From NCBI GenBank assembly GCA_009823505.1, contig VZQC01013302.1, positions 1,343,933-1,407,932 of the forward strand: a stretch of 64,000 nucleotides of DNA, read 5' to 3'. This document shows positions 21,225-32,480 of the stretch, piece after piece. Numbering within the stretch: the first letter of the stretch is position 1; each line of letters begins with the position of its first letter. Source of the DNA: Rhizomys pruinosus (lineage: Eukaryota; Chordata; Mammalia; Rodentia; Spalacidae). A model generated the notes under the pieces. That model saw only the letters and a list, made by a program, of their open reading frames with translations. It made no database searches and was not told the DNA's origin. The position numbers were made by a program, and so were the translations under genes.

Positions 21225-22700
21225 TATATTTTTGGTCAGAGCCAGTTCTAAGAGTGAATAAAATCTGAATTCAGGCAGCACTTCAAAGTTTTTCTCATCG
21301 TTCTTCCAGGTTCACCAACATCATTTTAGGTACCTTCTTAATAATAATGACTAAAAGATGCCATGCATAATGGCTAAATCCAAAGGTCTGTAACCAAACA
21401 CATGACCCTTCACATAATAGATTCTACAAATCTAGATTCAACCAGTTGTAGACCAAAGTATTTGAGGAAAAAAATTGTTTCTGTTCTAAACATGTACATT
21501 TTTTCCTTCTCATCATTTCCTTTGTAATACATTATTCCAACTATTTGCACAAACTTTATCTTGTATTCAACACTGCGAGTAATTTGGAGATTATCTAACA
21601 TACAGTAGGATTGAGCAGGTGATAAGCAAATACTTCACTATTTTATTTGATGGACTTAATTAAGCATTTGTAAATTTTAGTGGAACCAGTTCTCATAAAC
21701 ACCAAGAAATAACTACCTATTCATATCAATTAAAGTTTACAGATAATTCAGCATGTATATCTCTAGTTCACAATGGAGAGTTGTACAATTTTCCCCAATT
21801 AAAAACATGGGGAAATAAATATGCAAAAGCAACCCACACTACAACTCCTATAGCAATATACATGTTCTGAGAACCCTTTTCCATTATGAAAGAGCAACAT
21901 ATAAAAGCATGCCAGTTATTCTGGTTTTTATTTCCCCAGGTGTTTGTTCTTTGACTGCTGTGTTTCTTGCTTGCTTCTTAAATATCTGCAACTATGAGCT
22001 CTCCTTTGTGAATATCAGTGATAGGGCTTTGTACTTTTTTTTCACAGCTCACAAGATGTTTCTTGATTGTGCCTTTCCCTCCCCAGATAAGCTGTTGGGT
22101 TCAAGACTGAAAAGAAGTGAGTGGCCAATCATCTGAGAGCCATCTTGTTGGAATCAGGAGGGAAACTGCAAAAGACAGGCAAATGCCTCAAACAGACCTC
22201 CCCAAAAAGCCACTTCCTGGTATTCCTGTGAGGCAGGATAGCTCTGTGCTATGAAAAGCAAGCGACATATTGCTCAAATGTCAGATGTTATCCCTGAACC
22301 TCTGGTAAATGCTCATCAGTGGCTACAGTGAGCTCTCAGTGGTATTGTGGGGAACCGAGGAAAGGGGAAAGGTTACAGGCCCTAGTGGGGGCCCTAGTAG
22401 GGACCTAGTCTGTTTAGATATCTCACACCTTACCTTAGGTCACAGTAGGGTGGCAAGGATGATTAGTGAGATCCTCTGGGGCAGAAGTCCTGAGGATGAG
22501 GCCCTGCAGTCCCCTACTTTCAGTGACCCTCACTCTACTCCAGCTGCGGAGGCTCAAACTGTTGATTAAATAAGGTTTCTGTGTGCTTCTTTTCAAGAGG
22601 CACCAGGCACTCCAGCTCTCTACAAATTTCTTAAGGCTTGAACCAATGGCTCTGCACCTTCAGAACCTTCTCTGTGTTTTGCACATGATCATATTTTTCT
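21225..22700. other. Apparently unique DNA
   Basis: AT-rich to 22100, then more GC-balanced with an 86-codon frame (22309-22569) that I do not recognise. No splice context or domain seen. Confidence 0.45.
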
Positions 22701-22704
22701 AATA

Positions 22705-22889
22705 TTTAACTTATTATTTTCATTTTATGTTTTTGAGTGTTTTGCCTGCATATATGTAAGTGCACCTATGTTGGGCAGAGGTCTGAAGTTATATTGACCA
22801 TCGTTAGCCACCATGTGGATACTAGGAACAAAACCCCAGTCCTCTACAAGAGCACCCAGCTCTTAATTGCTGAGACGTCTCTCCAGTCC
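22705..22889 (-). mobile_element. B2-superfamily SINE, old
   Basis: Reversed: gttttgcctgcatatatgta, gccaccatgtggatactagg, gagacgtctctccagtccc. Confidence 0.82.
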
Positions 22890-23939
22890 CATGATTATAT
22901 GCTTTAGCATTTCCAAAACAATTCAGAATTTTAAAACTTTCAGTGAAGTTGTTTGAAAAGAAATGCCAATTTTTGTGAACCGTGGCCTGAATTCTATCCC
23001 TTACTCTCTAGTAGGGACACACTGGGGAATACTAATAGGCATTCTCATTATGCTTCCTAATTACATAGCAGCGTGAGTAAAACATTGCATTTGATTTTTT
23101 ATGAATAGGGGATTTAAAATCTAAGCCCCAACTAATACAAAATAAAGGCCATTGCTGAAAACATGTTGTACCAAGAAAATAAATCCTCACAAAAGATGTC
23201 AGCCTATAATTTAATGATCTCAAAATTACTCTAATCTTTTTATCTCCAAATATCCCTCACTATTAAAAGACTATGAAAGTACATATATGAATCAGGAGAA
23301 GTGATTCACACAGGCACCCAGAGAATGTTGAATTCTTACCAGCTTCCTTATGTCTGTCCCTTTGTTAAGTCACAAGCACCTTGCATAAAAATGAAACTAG
23401 AGAGCAATCTATGAACTATTACCTTCTGAACTTGGCTGTTAAGACTGAACTGGTTACACATGTCTAGCATCTCCAGCTGTCCAAACCTTCAAATAGTGAC
23501 TACAGAAAATAGATTATTGATTTATTTGAAAAGGTTGTAATTATTATTGTATAAAGTAACAATTATAGGCTATCACAAAATATTCATGACCTACACACAT
23601 TAAAATACAGTCTCAAACATGTAATAAATTCTCCTCTCTCCCCGTCTTTGACACCATGTTAGATTTTAGTGACTACTAATTGACATTAACTCTGAAGCCA
23701 CCAAGATAAGCCCTTAGTTCTGTGGTATATTATGTTAAACTTAGGGGCAGTTATAAAATTCAGGAGGTTGGCAGCACTCTAGCAGAAAAGCCAGAGGTTT
23801 TTGTAAACCAGGGAAAATATAGCATTTTTCTTTTTTCCCAAAGGACTTACGAAAAGTATCCTTATATATGAGCTCATTCGTATCCCTTTTTCTTTACCCT
23901 TCCTTGATCTTCTTTCTAGATGTTAGAGTGTACCCACAC
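22890..23939. other. No feature recognised
   Basis: AT-rich, apparently unique. Confidence 0.5.
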
Positions 23940-24185
23940 ATGTAGTTATTGACATATATCCATATCAAGCTAAGATTCACATATGAGGGAGAACATGCAA
24001 CTTTTTCTGTTCAGAGATTGAGTCACCTTGCTTAATATTATATATATTTTTTCCAGGTCTGTCCCTTTACCTGTGACTGATAAATGTATAGTGAAAATGT
24101 GGTACATTTACATAATAGAGTTCTACTCAGCAAAAATTGAAAGACAAAATTATGAAATTTCCAGGTAAATGAATAGAATTAGACA
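23940..24185. mobile_element. L1 fragment with internal orientation switch
   Basis: The first part reads as reversed L1 (attgagtcaccttgcttaat, tccaggtctgtccctttacc); from about 24090 it reads as sense L1 (aatgtggtacatttacataa, tagagttctactcagcaa). This is the pattern of a 5'-inverted insertion. Confidence 0.6.
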
Positions 24186-24190
24186 CTGTT

Positions 24191-24340
24191 GAGCCGGGCG
24201 TGGTGGTGCACGCCTTTAATCCTAGCACTTGGGAGGCAGAGGCAGGTGGATCTTTGTGAGTTCAAGGCCAGCCTGGTCTACAGAGTGAGTTCCAGGACAG
24301 CTGGGGATACAGGGAGACCCTGTTTCGAAAAGAAAAAAAA
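24191..24340 (+). mobile_element. B1 SINE
   Basis: gagccgggcgtggtggtgca to agaccctgtttcgaaaag. Confidence 0.94.
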
Positions 24341-24348
24341 AAAAAAAA

Positions 24349-24388
<40 letters not shown>

Positions 24389-24437
24389 AGGAAAGAAAGA
24401 AAGAAAGAAAGAAAGAAAGAAGGAAAGAAAGAAAGGA
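24341..24437. repeat. (GAAA)n microsatellite grown from a B1 tail
   Basis: About 20 GAAA/GGAA units directly after the B1. The long open frames here on both strands are low-complexity artefacts. Confidence 0.95.
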
Positions 24438-24571
24438 AACTGTCATACCCAGAAAAACAAGAGACATGTATTCTCCCTCTAATCTCTTATATGAGTGTAC
24501 ACCCTGATATAACAGCAGGAACCAGAAAAATGGGAATGAAGCACATAGGTAAAGGGAAAGATAGGTTCTGA

Positions 24572-24797
24572 GGGGCTGGAGAGATGGCTCATCAGTTAAG
24601 AGCACTAGCTGTTCTTGCAGAGGATAGGTTTGGTTCCCACCATTCACATGGCTGACTACAGTCTATAACTCCAGTTCCAGAGGAATCTGACACCCTCTTC
24701 TGATTCCACAGGCATTGCAATGCACAAGTGCACTTACAAACATACAGGCAATACACTAATACACATGAAATTAAAATAAGAAAATATTTTAATAAAT
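24572..24797 (+). mobile_element. B2 SINE
   Basis: ggggctggagagatggctca to an A-rich tail; no internal duplication. Confidence 0.92.
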
Positions 24798-25224
24798 GAA
24801 AAGATCCTGATAGAGGGGGATAGTAAGAGACAGATGTTACCAAGAAGAAAATGGGAATAGTCAACTGGTAAGGAAGGGGGAAAGCATATACAAGGAACCA
24901 TGGATGTAAAGGGGAACAAGTAAATCAAGACAGGGGAGATAATAGAAGACAGGTATTATCAAAGGGAAATGGGGAAAATGGGGTGTTCTAACTGGGGAGA
25001 GAGAAGGGAGGTTGAACAGGGAGAGAGAGAAGACAGATAAATAAAGCTTAGGTGGTGTGAAAAGCCAGAGGAAAATGTATTAACTCACCCCCCCCTTGAA
25101 AAAATACACATACAATATCCAAACATGAATGCATGTGTATATCTGAATGCTATATAATAAGAAGCACAATGCCATACAGGAGAAACCTCCCTTTGGGTTA
25201 TTATTCAGGGTACTCCAAGAGAGC
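24798..25224 (+). mobile_element. L1 3' UTR-like purine-rich stretch
   Basis: ggggagataatagaagacag and ggggagagagaagggaggtt are in the style of the rodent L1 3' UTR polypurine region. Confidence 0.45.
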
Positions 25225-25985
25225 ATGGTAAAAAGAAGCCAGGAAATTTCCAGGGAACATTGGATGCCTTTTTAAAAAATTCTTCAAAATGAGGGCATTA
25301 AATCCCTATGGAGTGGCCTTCCCCCAACTCTACTGATGGCAATTCCTGCCACTGTTATTTATTTTACGTGCTACGAGCAATTGTCTGCTCTTTTAAAAGT
25401 GAAATTAGGAGAAAATGAAACCCGAATCCCAGTTGTTGCTGGAATAGTTGTTGCTGGCCAGGTTTGGTGCAGTAACTGTGATAAGTCCATTAGTATTGAT
25501 GAGAACTAAGATGCAGTCTAAGAAGTTTTCTTACAAAGAGCTACATCGATTTGTCAGCATGAAAGTATCTGAGGATGGTTGGATTTCTCCTTGGAAGGGC
25601 TGGGTTCCTACTCTTCTCAGAGATGTACCTTTTACAGCAATGTACTGGTATAACTATGAAATGTTAAATAAGTTGTTGTGTGAGAAATCTGGTTTATATG
25701 AACCAACATTTATGACCAACATTACTTCAGGGGCATAGTCTGGTTCTTTTCTGTGCCTTTGCCTAAGTCAACCTGGGTTATAATGAAGGACATTGTTGCC
25801 AAAAATGAACCGTCTGGATTATTTACAGGCCTAATTCCTCGCTTAGTTAAAATTGCTCCTGCTTGTGCTATTATGATCAGTACAGATGAATTTGGAAAGG
25901 CTTTTTTCCAGTGACAGAATATTGAAAGGCAGTAATTCCAGTGATGATGTCTTAACTTGAAGTGATGACCACAGCCAATAAGATG
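25225..25985 (+). pseudogene. Slc25a40: Retrocopy of mitochondrial carrier SLC25A40, 5'-truncated
   Basis: The parent is an inner-membrane carrier of the SLC25 family; SLC25A40 and its paralogue SLC25A39 are linked to mitochondrial glutathione import. The reading begins with KKPGNFQGTLDAF (about 25230), runs through frameshifts, then is open at 25448-25738 with ARFGAVTVISPL, RTKMQSKKFSY, KVSEDGWISPWKGW, RDVPF and MYWYNYE, and stops after TNITSGA. A deletion of about 30 codons follows, removing a P-x-D-x-x-K-type carrier signature. The rest continues in another frame: [41 protein letters not shown] then stop. Several carrier segments lie together without introns, so it is a processed copy. SLC25A39 is less likely from the exact wording. 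Confidence 0.88.
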
Positions 25986-27380
25986 AACCTTCTTAGGCAA
26001 GATTTTTTTTCACCATTATTCTCTTACAGTGATTTGTATGTATCTTCTCTTTCATTTAAATGAATGATAATTTTTATTCTACCTCTAAATCATAATCCTA
26101 GTTTAAATTTTGTCATATTTTTTGGAGATTGTAAACATAATCCAGAAACTGTACTCTTGTAAAGATAACTCCAAGCTGGGTGTGGTGGCACATGCCTTTA
26201 ATCCCAGCACTTGGGAGGCAGAGGCAGGAGGATCTCTGTGAGTTCAAGGCTAGCCTCCTCTATAGAGTGAGTTCCAGGCCAGCTGGTGCTACAGGGAGAC
26301 CCTGTCTCAAAAACATCAAAAACAAAAACAAAACAAAACAAAAAAACTCTTGAGCATTGAAAGCAGTTTTTCTGAGAGCTTATTATATATCAATGAACCT
26401 AATATTATGAATGAGCTTGGCACAACAGAATTTTTTGAATTGTGTGATAAATGAAGTAGTCTTAAAGAATAATTTTCAGTCCTAGGCAGATTCAATTCAT
26501 GCATTTCAGCAGAAAATGGAAGTCAGTGGTCACATAGTACTATTCACATTGGTGAGATAGAACCTCTTAAATTCTTTAATTTAAATGCATTGTGCTTCCT
26601 CCCTCATGTTACTGTTTTAAGACCTTGTGTAGATTAGAATTTCTCTGTTGAAAAGTGTGGCCATTTTATCTATATAAACTAAAATATAATCATCTGCTCA
26701 CATGATGTGGATCTTGCCTAGCAACCCTTATGTAATTTTTCTGTTTTTAGAAAGCCCAGGAGGGTAGGGGGAGTTGTTTACTGATGATAGTAAGTATACA
26801 TTTACTCAAATTGGATCTGTAGTATAAGACCATATTGTATTTAGACTAGTAAAAATAAATAGATTGGGCTTCAGACTGGCCTGTGTTTTAACTAGCTTGT
26901 ATTCCAAGTGTCTTGCTCAGAGGTCTTTAGGTTGTTTCTATGACTTTTCCTAATTAGATAGATAACCATTCTCTAATCCAAAAGACCAAAGTCATCAACT
27001 TTTGATATGATGCCCCCAATGCGATGCTTAAGTAGAAAATTCTACCCTTTATTTGGGTGCTAGCATTCAAAATGCCAGCACATACAGAGACTATATAAAT
27101 TGCCTTCAGGCTACTTGTATAAGGTATATATGAAACTTAAGTGAATATGCTTATAATTCAGTTATTCCCCTAAAATATTTAATTATGTTCATGCAGATAT
27201 TTTAAAATCTTGAAGAAGAAATATCAGTAATCAAATTCTGCTGATCTTAACCATTTTTGATAAAAGATACTTAAGTTAGACCATGATCGAATTTACAAAA
27301 TATTCTCAAAAAATGTCCCTTGATGAAATACTGTTTCACATTATATGATAAATCAAGACTAAACAAGATATTTCCTTCAA
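25986..27380 (+). other. Probable 3' UTR of the SLC25A40 retrocopy plus unassigned DNA
   Basis: AT-rich sequence follows the pseudogene stop without a visible break and is interrupted only by a B1. I could not locate a poly(A) tail, so the 3' end of the retrocopy is uncertain. Confidence 0.4.
26173..26345 (+). mobile_element. B1 SINE
   Basis: aagctgggtgtggtggcaca to ccctgtctcaaaaaca, with an A-rich CAAAA tail. Confidence 0.93.
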
Positions 27381-27389
27381 AAAATTGTG

Positions 27390-27625
27390 TGTGAACAAGT
27401 AATTTATTTTGTCATTTTATGTAGACATGAGGTTTTTAAATTATATTTATGTATATATTTTTATTTGTGCATGCTTGTCTGTGTGCTGCAGCACACAGGT
27501 GAAACCCAGGGCATACCTTGCAAGAGGGAGTTGTTCTCTCTTTCTACCATATGGGTCCTGGGATTGGACCTTAAGCCATGAGCCTGAGTGGCAAGAATCT
27601 TCAACCACTGAGAAAATGAGATTTT
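27390..27625 (-). mobile_element. B3-like SINE, old
   Basis: Reversed: tgtgtgctgcagcacacagg, gggagttgttctctctttct, accatatgggtcctgggatt, gagtggcaagaatcttcaac. Confidence 0.7.
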
Positions 27626-27635
27626 TAAGTATGGT

Positions 27636-27718
27636 TGAAGTATAGCTCACTGGTAGAACTCTTGTCTTCCGTATTGGAAACCTTGAGTTTGGTTTCACAT
27701 TACAAACAGATTAAATAA
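27636..27718 (+). mobile_element. ID-like tRNA-derived SINE
   Basis: gtatagctcactggtagaac followed by ttgtcttccgtattggaaac and ttgagtttggtttcacatta matches the ID/tRNA-Ala pattern. Confidence 0.6.
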
Positions 27719-27746
27719 GATGGCAGGGCAAGATTTTTTTTTTGGC

Positions 27747-27752
27747 TTTTCC
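27747..27752. repeat. 6-bp target-site duplication, left
   Basis: ttttcc, repeated at 28114-28119. Confidence 0.85.
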
Positions 27753-28113
27753 TGTGGAGAGCGGCATTGGCCAAAATGGCGCTTTGGACCCTGGCCAGGT
27801 CTTATCGCCTGATTGTCGCCTGACTGCCCAGCTCATTCCCCAGCCAATAAGAGAACGCCAAACCTGAACCCTCATTAGCATGTCTGCTGACTTCCGTATA
27901 TTGTGCATACCGCTTACAGACCAATGAGAGACTGCCACGGCGCTCGCGCCCTTGCAGGAGGCGGGGTTGAGAGAAGGGATATGAGTAGGGGACACTGGAA
28001 GGAGAGAGGAGAGTTGATGTATGAGTTGCCTGAATAAACTGCGTCTAAGAACAAGAGTGTGTCCTCTCCTTTTTCCTGCCGGCCGGGAACAGAGAGCAAC
28101 AAGGAGAGCGACA
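27753..28113 (+). mobile_element. Solo LTR of an endogenous class-II (ERVK/IAP-like) retrovirus
   Basis: 361 bp, starts TG and ends CA, flanked by a perfect 6-bp duplication (ttttcc), the size expected for class-II ERVs. It is GC-rich with a CCAAT-like ccaatgagag and the poly(A) signal aataaa at 28033-28038, followed by gtgtcctctcc. There is no internal gag, pol or env sequence beside it, so it is a solo LTR left by recombination. Confidence 0.88.
28033..28038 (+). promoter_or_regulatory. LTR poly(A) signal
   Basis: aataaa inside the solo LTR, 75 bases before its 3' edge, with a GT/T-rich stretch just downstream. Confidence 0.7.
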
Positions 28114-28137
28114 TTTTCCCAAGATCAGTTATGTATT

Positions 28138-28216
28138 TTAGATAGATGATAGATGATAGATAGATGATAGATAGATAGATAGATAGATAGATAGAGAGAT
28201 AGAGAGAGAGATAGAT
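28138..28216. repeat. (GATA)n microsatellite
   Basis: gata units with gatg and gaga variants. Confidence 0.95.
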
Positions 28217-28620
28217 GTACTTTATTGCACTCTGCATGTATTTTATGAAAATATGAAGTATCCTTCCCCAACATCATAATGTATTTTCATCACTAATTTC
28301 CTCTATTTGGTATTGGTAGGAGAATTAAGTCATTGTATCATGGTACAAAGTGTTTATATGTTTCATCAGAAATAAATGATACAGGGTTTATTGTAACTGT
28401 ATTTATTTTATCCTGTGTTGATTTATATTAAATTTGTAATATGTGTCTATATAAATATTAATGATTTTTTCTTATGTTTTCATTACTTTATGTCAACTTA
28501 AAATTATTGCTCTCTTCAAATGGTTTTCATATAAGAACATTATATAATGGTATATAACATACATATGAATATCTTGAACACTATAGTTTAATATTATTAA
28601 ACTTAACTTTACCTTAAAAA
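28217..28620. other. AT-rich unique DNA
   Basis: Nothing recognised; ends in an A-run at 28617-28626. Confidence 0.5.
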
Positions 28621-28622
28621 AA

Positions 28623-28840
28623 AAAAGAAAGCAGGCTGGGCATGGGCCAGGGGAGCAAGCCAGTAAGCAGCATTCCTCCTTGGCCTGTGCTTCAGCTCCT
28701 GCCTCCAGGTTCCTGCCCTCAGTTCCTACTTTGGATTCCCTCAGTGATAAACTGTGACCCAGGAGATGTGAGCTGAATAAAGCCTTTCCTCCTCAAGCTG
28801 GTATTGATCAAAATGTCTTGACACAGAAATTGAAAGAAAA
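28623..28840 (+). mobile_element. ORR1-type MaLR LTR, 3' half
   Basis: aagaaagcaggctgggcatg, gagcaagccagtaagcagca, ctgaataaagcctttcctcc: the 3' half of the LTR seen whole at 29879. Confidence 0.88.
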
Positions 28841-28847
28841 CTGGGAC

Positions 28848-29872
28848 AAGGGTAATCAAAAGCAATCTAATTGGACTTAAAAATCTTCTCAGTGGGAGGA
28901 AACTCATGGGTGGCACTGTAAATATAGCCAAATACATATGACTAGAGAAGTAGTACATCCTGGAGAAAACCATATCTCTGTCATAGCTCTAGAAAAATGA
29001 AATTTCTTACCATATGCTAAATATGGATCCTATATTTGTAGACAAGTATACCATATACCACTCATCAAACAAGTTTATTTATGCAACATATGGAGGCTAT
29101 TTCAGAGTTCCATAGCTTGTTACACAGAAAGAATATATGTCTGAGAGATGCTTCGTTCTGTGACACATCTAGAATGGAACATCAACTCCTAAGGCTCATG
29201 GAACATAGCAGAACAGGGGGTGGAAAGAATACTAACACATCTCTCAACCCTCATCACTGAAGCTTCCTTACAACAGAATGTGGTGTGCATAGAAGTCCAC
29301 AACTGGCTAAGTTTAACAGAATAAGAAACTGCAGGGTATGTATTCCTGGAAAGGACTCCTACATAAAATCTCACCCACCCATGGCTCAGGGGACATCACG
29401 GAAGAGGGAATAGAAATGTCGTAAAAGCCAGGGTTGATGCATGAACATAGGGAATCAGGGGTTCTCAGGCCTCGAGTAACTTGATCATATGACCTTGAAA
29501 CAGTGAGGACAGACAGTATGCACAGGACCCATACTGACCCAATCAGACAAAAAACCAGCATAGAACTGGGGGAATGGGAAGTTCTGCAAACTTATCCCCA
29601 AGAAACTATTGGCACCCAATTACTGTAGAGTGAAGGAGAGTGGATCTTCTTCTTAAAGAAGAGTGACTCTATATAGGTTGACTAGAATCCTGTGGATGAA
29701 CTTGCACAGAGGGACATCTGGGTATAAATGCTTAACCAGATAGGCCTTAACATATGTGACAGAATGTATGAAATCTGGTGTGTGTGGTGAGGGTATGGAG
29801 GAAGTGGAGGGGGTTTAAATTTGGTTAAGAGCTAGTATACATAAAAATAAATTATTAAATTAATAAAAATTG
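28848..29872 (+). mobile_element. L1 (Lx-type) 3' UTR
   Basis: ctaattggacttaaaaatct and actcatgggtggcactgtaa match 43950-44010. Further on come atggctcaggggacatcacg and aacatatgtgacagaatgta, then an A-rich end. From about 29070 on it is repeated in error-ridden form from 34617. Confidence 0.8.
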
Positions 29873-29878
29873 GTAGTA

Positions 29879-30297
29879 TGCTAGATAGCTTTAGTCCCAA
29901 CTTGACACATTTGGGTTGGGAGAGCCTCAAATGGGGAATTGCCTCCATTGGAATGGCCTATGGCCATGTCTGTGGGGTATTTTCTTGATTGTTGAGTGAT
30001 GCAGGACGGCCTACTTCACTGTGGGTAGTGCCAACTCCGGGGCATGTTATTCTGTATTATATAAGAAAGCAGGCTGAGCATGGGCCAGGGGAGCAAGCCA
30101 GTAAGCAGCATTCCTCCATGGCCTGTGCTTTAGCTCCTGCCTTCGGGTTTCTGTCCTGTGTTTCTACCTTGGGCTTCCTGACTGATGAACTGTGACCTGG
30201 GAGATGTAAGCTAAATAAAGCCTCTTCTCCCCAAGTTGGTATTGGTCAGAGTGGTTTTTTCCACAGCAGTTGAAGACAAACTAGAACAAGTAGCTTT
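29879..30297 (+). mobile_element. ORR1-type MaLR LTR, near complete
   Basis: tgctagatagctttagtccc, caacttgacacatttgggtt, ggcctatggccatgtctgtg, gagcaagccagtaagcagca, taaataaagcctcttctccc and cagttgaagacaaactagaa follow the ORR1 order. Non-coding. Confidence 0.9.
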
Positions 30298-31630
30298 TCT
30301 AAGTAACAATAATGAACACTCTGAGAAATTAGGAAAACAATCCCATTTATCATAACTTTATAAATGCCTACACAAAAAATCAATTAAATCTCAAGTAAAT
30401 GACTTAATGACACACATCAAAATCTTAGAAAAATGAGAGCAAGACAAATCCAAAATAAATAAATGGAAGGAAGTAAATATGGGGCAGAAATTAATGAAAT
30501 AAAAACAAAAATAACCATGCAAGAGCTGGTCCTTCAAAAACAAACAAAATTGACAAACTTCTAGCCAAAATAACAGACAGAGATAGAAGACACAAATGAC
30601 TTAAATTAGAGATGAAAAGGGAACTATTACAGCAGACACCAATGAAATTCAAAGGATCATTAGACCTACTTTCAAAATTTGTATTTCAAAAATTTAAGAA
30701 TGTATAAAACATTGATATTTCTTGTCACATATGACCTACCAAAATTAAAACACAAGAATATAAACAACTTAAACAGGTTCATAGCAAGCAATACAATGAA
30801 AGCTATAATTTTAAAAAGTTTATAACAGATAGCAATGTAATTCAGAAAATCATAAAGACATATTTTCAAAACCTCTATCCCACTAAATTAGAAAACCTAA
30901 CATTAATGGATGAATTTCTGGATGCATATTGCATATCAAAATTAGAACAAGATGAAATAAGTAGTTTAAATAGATCTATAACCAGCAATGAGACTGAAGT
31001 AATAGTAGAAAATCTCTGAGTTAAAAAAATCCAAGTGGCTGGGCATAGTGGCACATGCCTTTAACCCCAGCACTCGGGAGGCAGAGGCAGGTGAATCTCT
31101 GTGAGTTCAAGGCCAGCTTAGTCTACACAGTGAGTTCCAGGACAGCTGGGGATACACGGAGACCCTGTTTCAAAAAGATAAAAAAAAAAAAAAATCCAAA
31201 GGCCAGATGAATTCACTGCAGAATTCTACCAGAACTTCAAAGAACTAGCACCAATATTACTTAAATTGTTCCATAAAATAGAAAAGGAAGAAAGGCTTGA
31301 AATTTTTTATATCTCTAGTATTATTCTGATACCAAAACCAAAGACAAAGACACACACACACACAAAAGAAAACTACACACTGATTCTCCTCATGTACATA
31401 GATGCAAAAATTCTCAATAAACAGATTTCTAGATCATATCAAAAAGATTATTCATCACAATTTAGCTGGTTTCCTTCCAAAGACACAGCTGGTTCAATAT
31501 ACATGAGTCAATAAATGCTATCCATCACTTAAATAGACTCAAAATCAGAAATCACATGATCTCCCATTAGATACAAAAAAATGGCCTTTGCCAAAATTCA
31601 ACATCCTTTCATGACAAAAGTCATAAAGAG
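30298..31630 (+). pseudogene. L1 ORF2 fragment (linker to early RT)
   Basis: No long frame remains, but the sense DNA follows the rodent ORF2 order: agagctggtccttcaaaaac (about 30520), then cactgcagaattctaccaga (31213) and aaaaactacacactgattctcc, equivalent to 41515-42030 of the other L1 here. A B1 interrupts it at 31036-31195. Confidence 0.85.
31036..31195 (+). mobile_element. B1 SINE inside L1 ORF2
   Basis: gtggctgggcatagtggcac to agaccctgtttcaaaaag. Confidence 0.94.
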
Positions 31631-32276
31631 AGTCCCCTGCCAGCCTTGGACCCAAGCCCACTCCAATTCCCCCACCTCAGATCTCTGGACTAGCTTCCTA
31701 ACCCAAACTAGCTAACCCCCCTAGCATAGACTGCTAAGTCCCTCCTCAGGTGGCTCCTGATCTGCAGAATGGACCTTTCGACCTACAACTCTGATAAGTC
31801 AGATCCCATCCACCACATCTCTGTTCCATTCCTCTCACTTACCCCAACCCAGTCTCCTGCCAGCCTTGGACGCAGACCAGTTCCAATTCTTCTGCTTCGT
31901 ATCTCTGGACTAGCTTCCTAACCCAGACTAATTAAACCACCTATCATAGATTGCTAAGTCCCTCCACAAGTTGTCCCCACCCCCAATGTCCCTGGATCCT
32001 GATCCACAGGACAGACCTGCCCATCTAGGAGTCTGCAACCAAGCTACATAAACAATATAAACAGAACCAAAATTCAATTAAACAAAAGCAGAATACAAGT
32101 TCCTGCTGGACTCATAGCCAACACATAACCAACAAAGAACTCCATATGCCCAGACGGCAACACAAAAACACAAATAATGTGAAAAAACAAAAGACTATGT
32201 CTCCAACAAAACACACTCCCCTCTAGAAGTGCACTATAATGAGAACCATTCTGAGAAAACTCAGCATCCAGAATTT

Positions 32277-32312
<36 letters not shown>

Positions 32313-32480
32313 TGGTCTCTTTGAGGCAGGGTCTCCCTTTAGACCCAGCTGACCTGGAGCTCACTAAGTAGACCAGGCTGGCGTTGAACTCAGAGGGATC
32401 CACCTGCCTCTGCCTCACAGTGCTGGGATTAAAGGTGTGTGCCACCATGCCCGGCCCAGCAACCAGAATTTAAAAGAACA
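31631..32480 (+). mobile_element. L1 5' UTR with two tandem monomers
   Basis: agtcccctgccagccttgga at 31631 and agtctcctgccagccttgga at 31851 begin two ~220-bp repeats that share ctctggactagcttcctaac. Such monomers carry the L1 promoter. Non-monomer leader follows to ORF1, broken by a reversed B1. Confidence 0.82.
32277..32456 (-). mobile_element. B1 SINE with (TTTA)n tail
   Basis: An attt repeat at 32277-32313 (tail) is followed by reversed B1 ending in gtgccaccatgcccggc. Confidence 0.94.

Noticed and set aside
24189..24647. 97- and 141-codon frames on opposite strands
   Set aside because: B1 plus GAAA repeat plus B2, no protein character.
28138..28216. Regularly spaced short repeats, possible CRISPR-like array (also 62178-62395)
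   Set aside because: Simple GATA microsatellites with no spacers; mammalian DNA.
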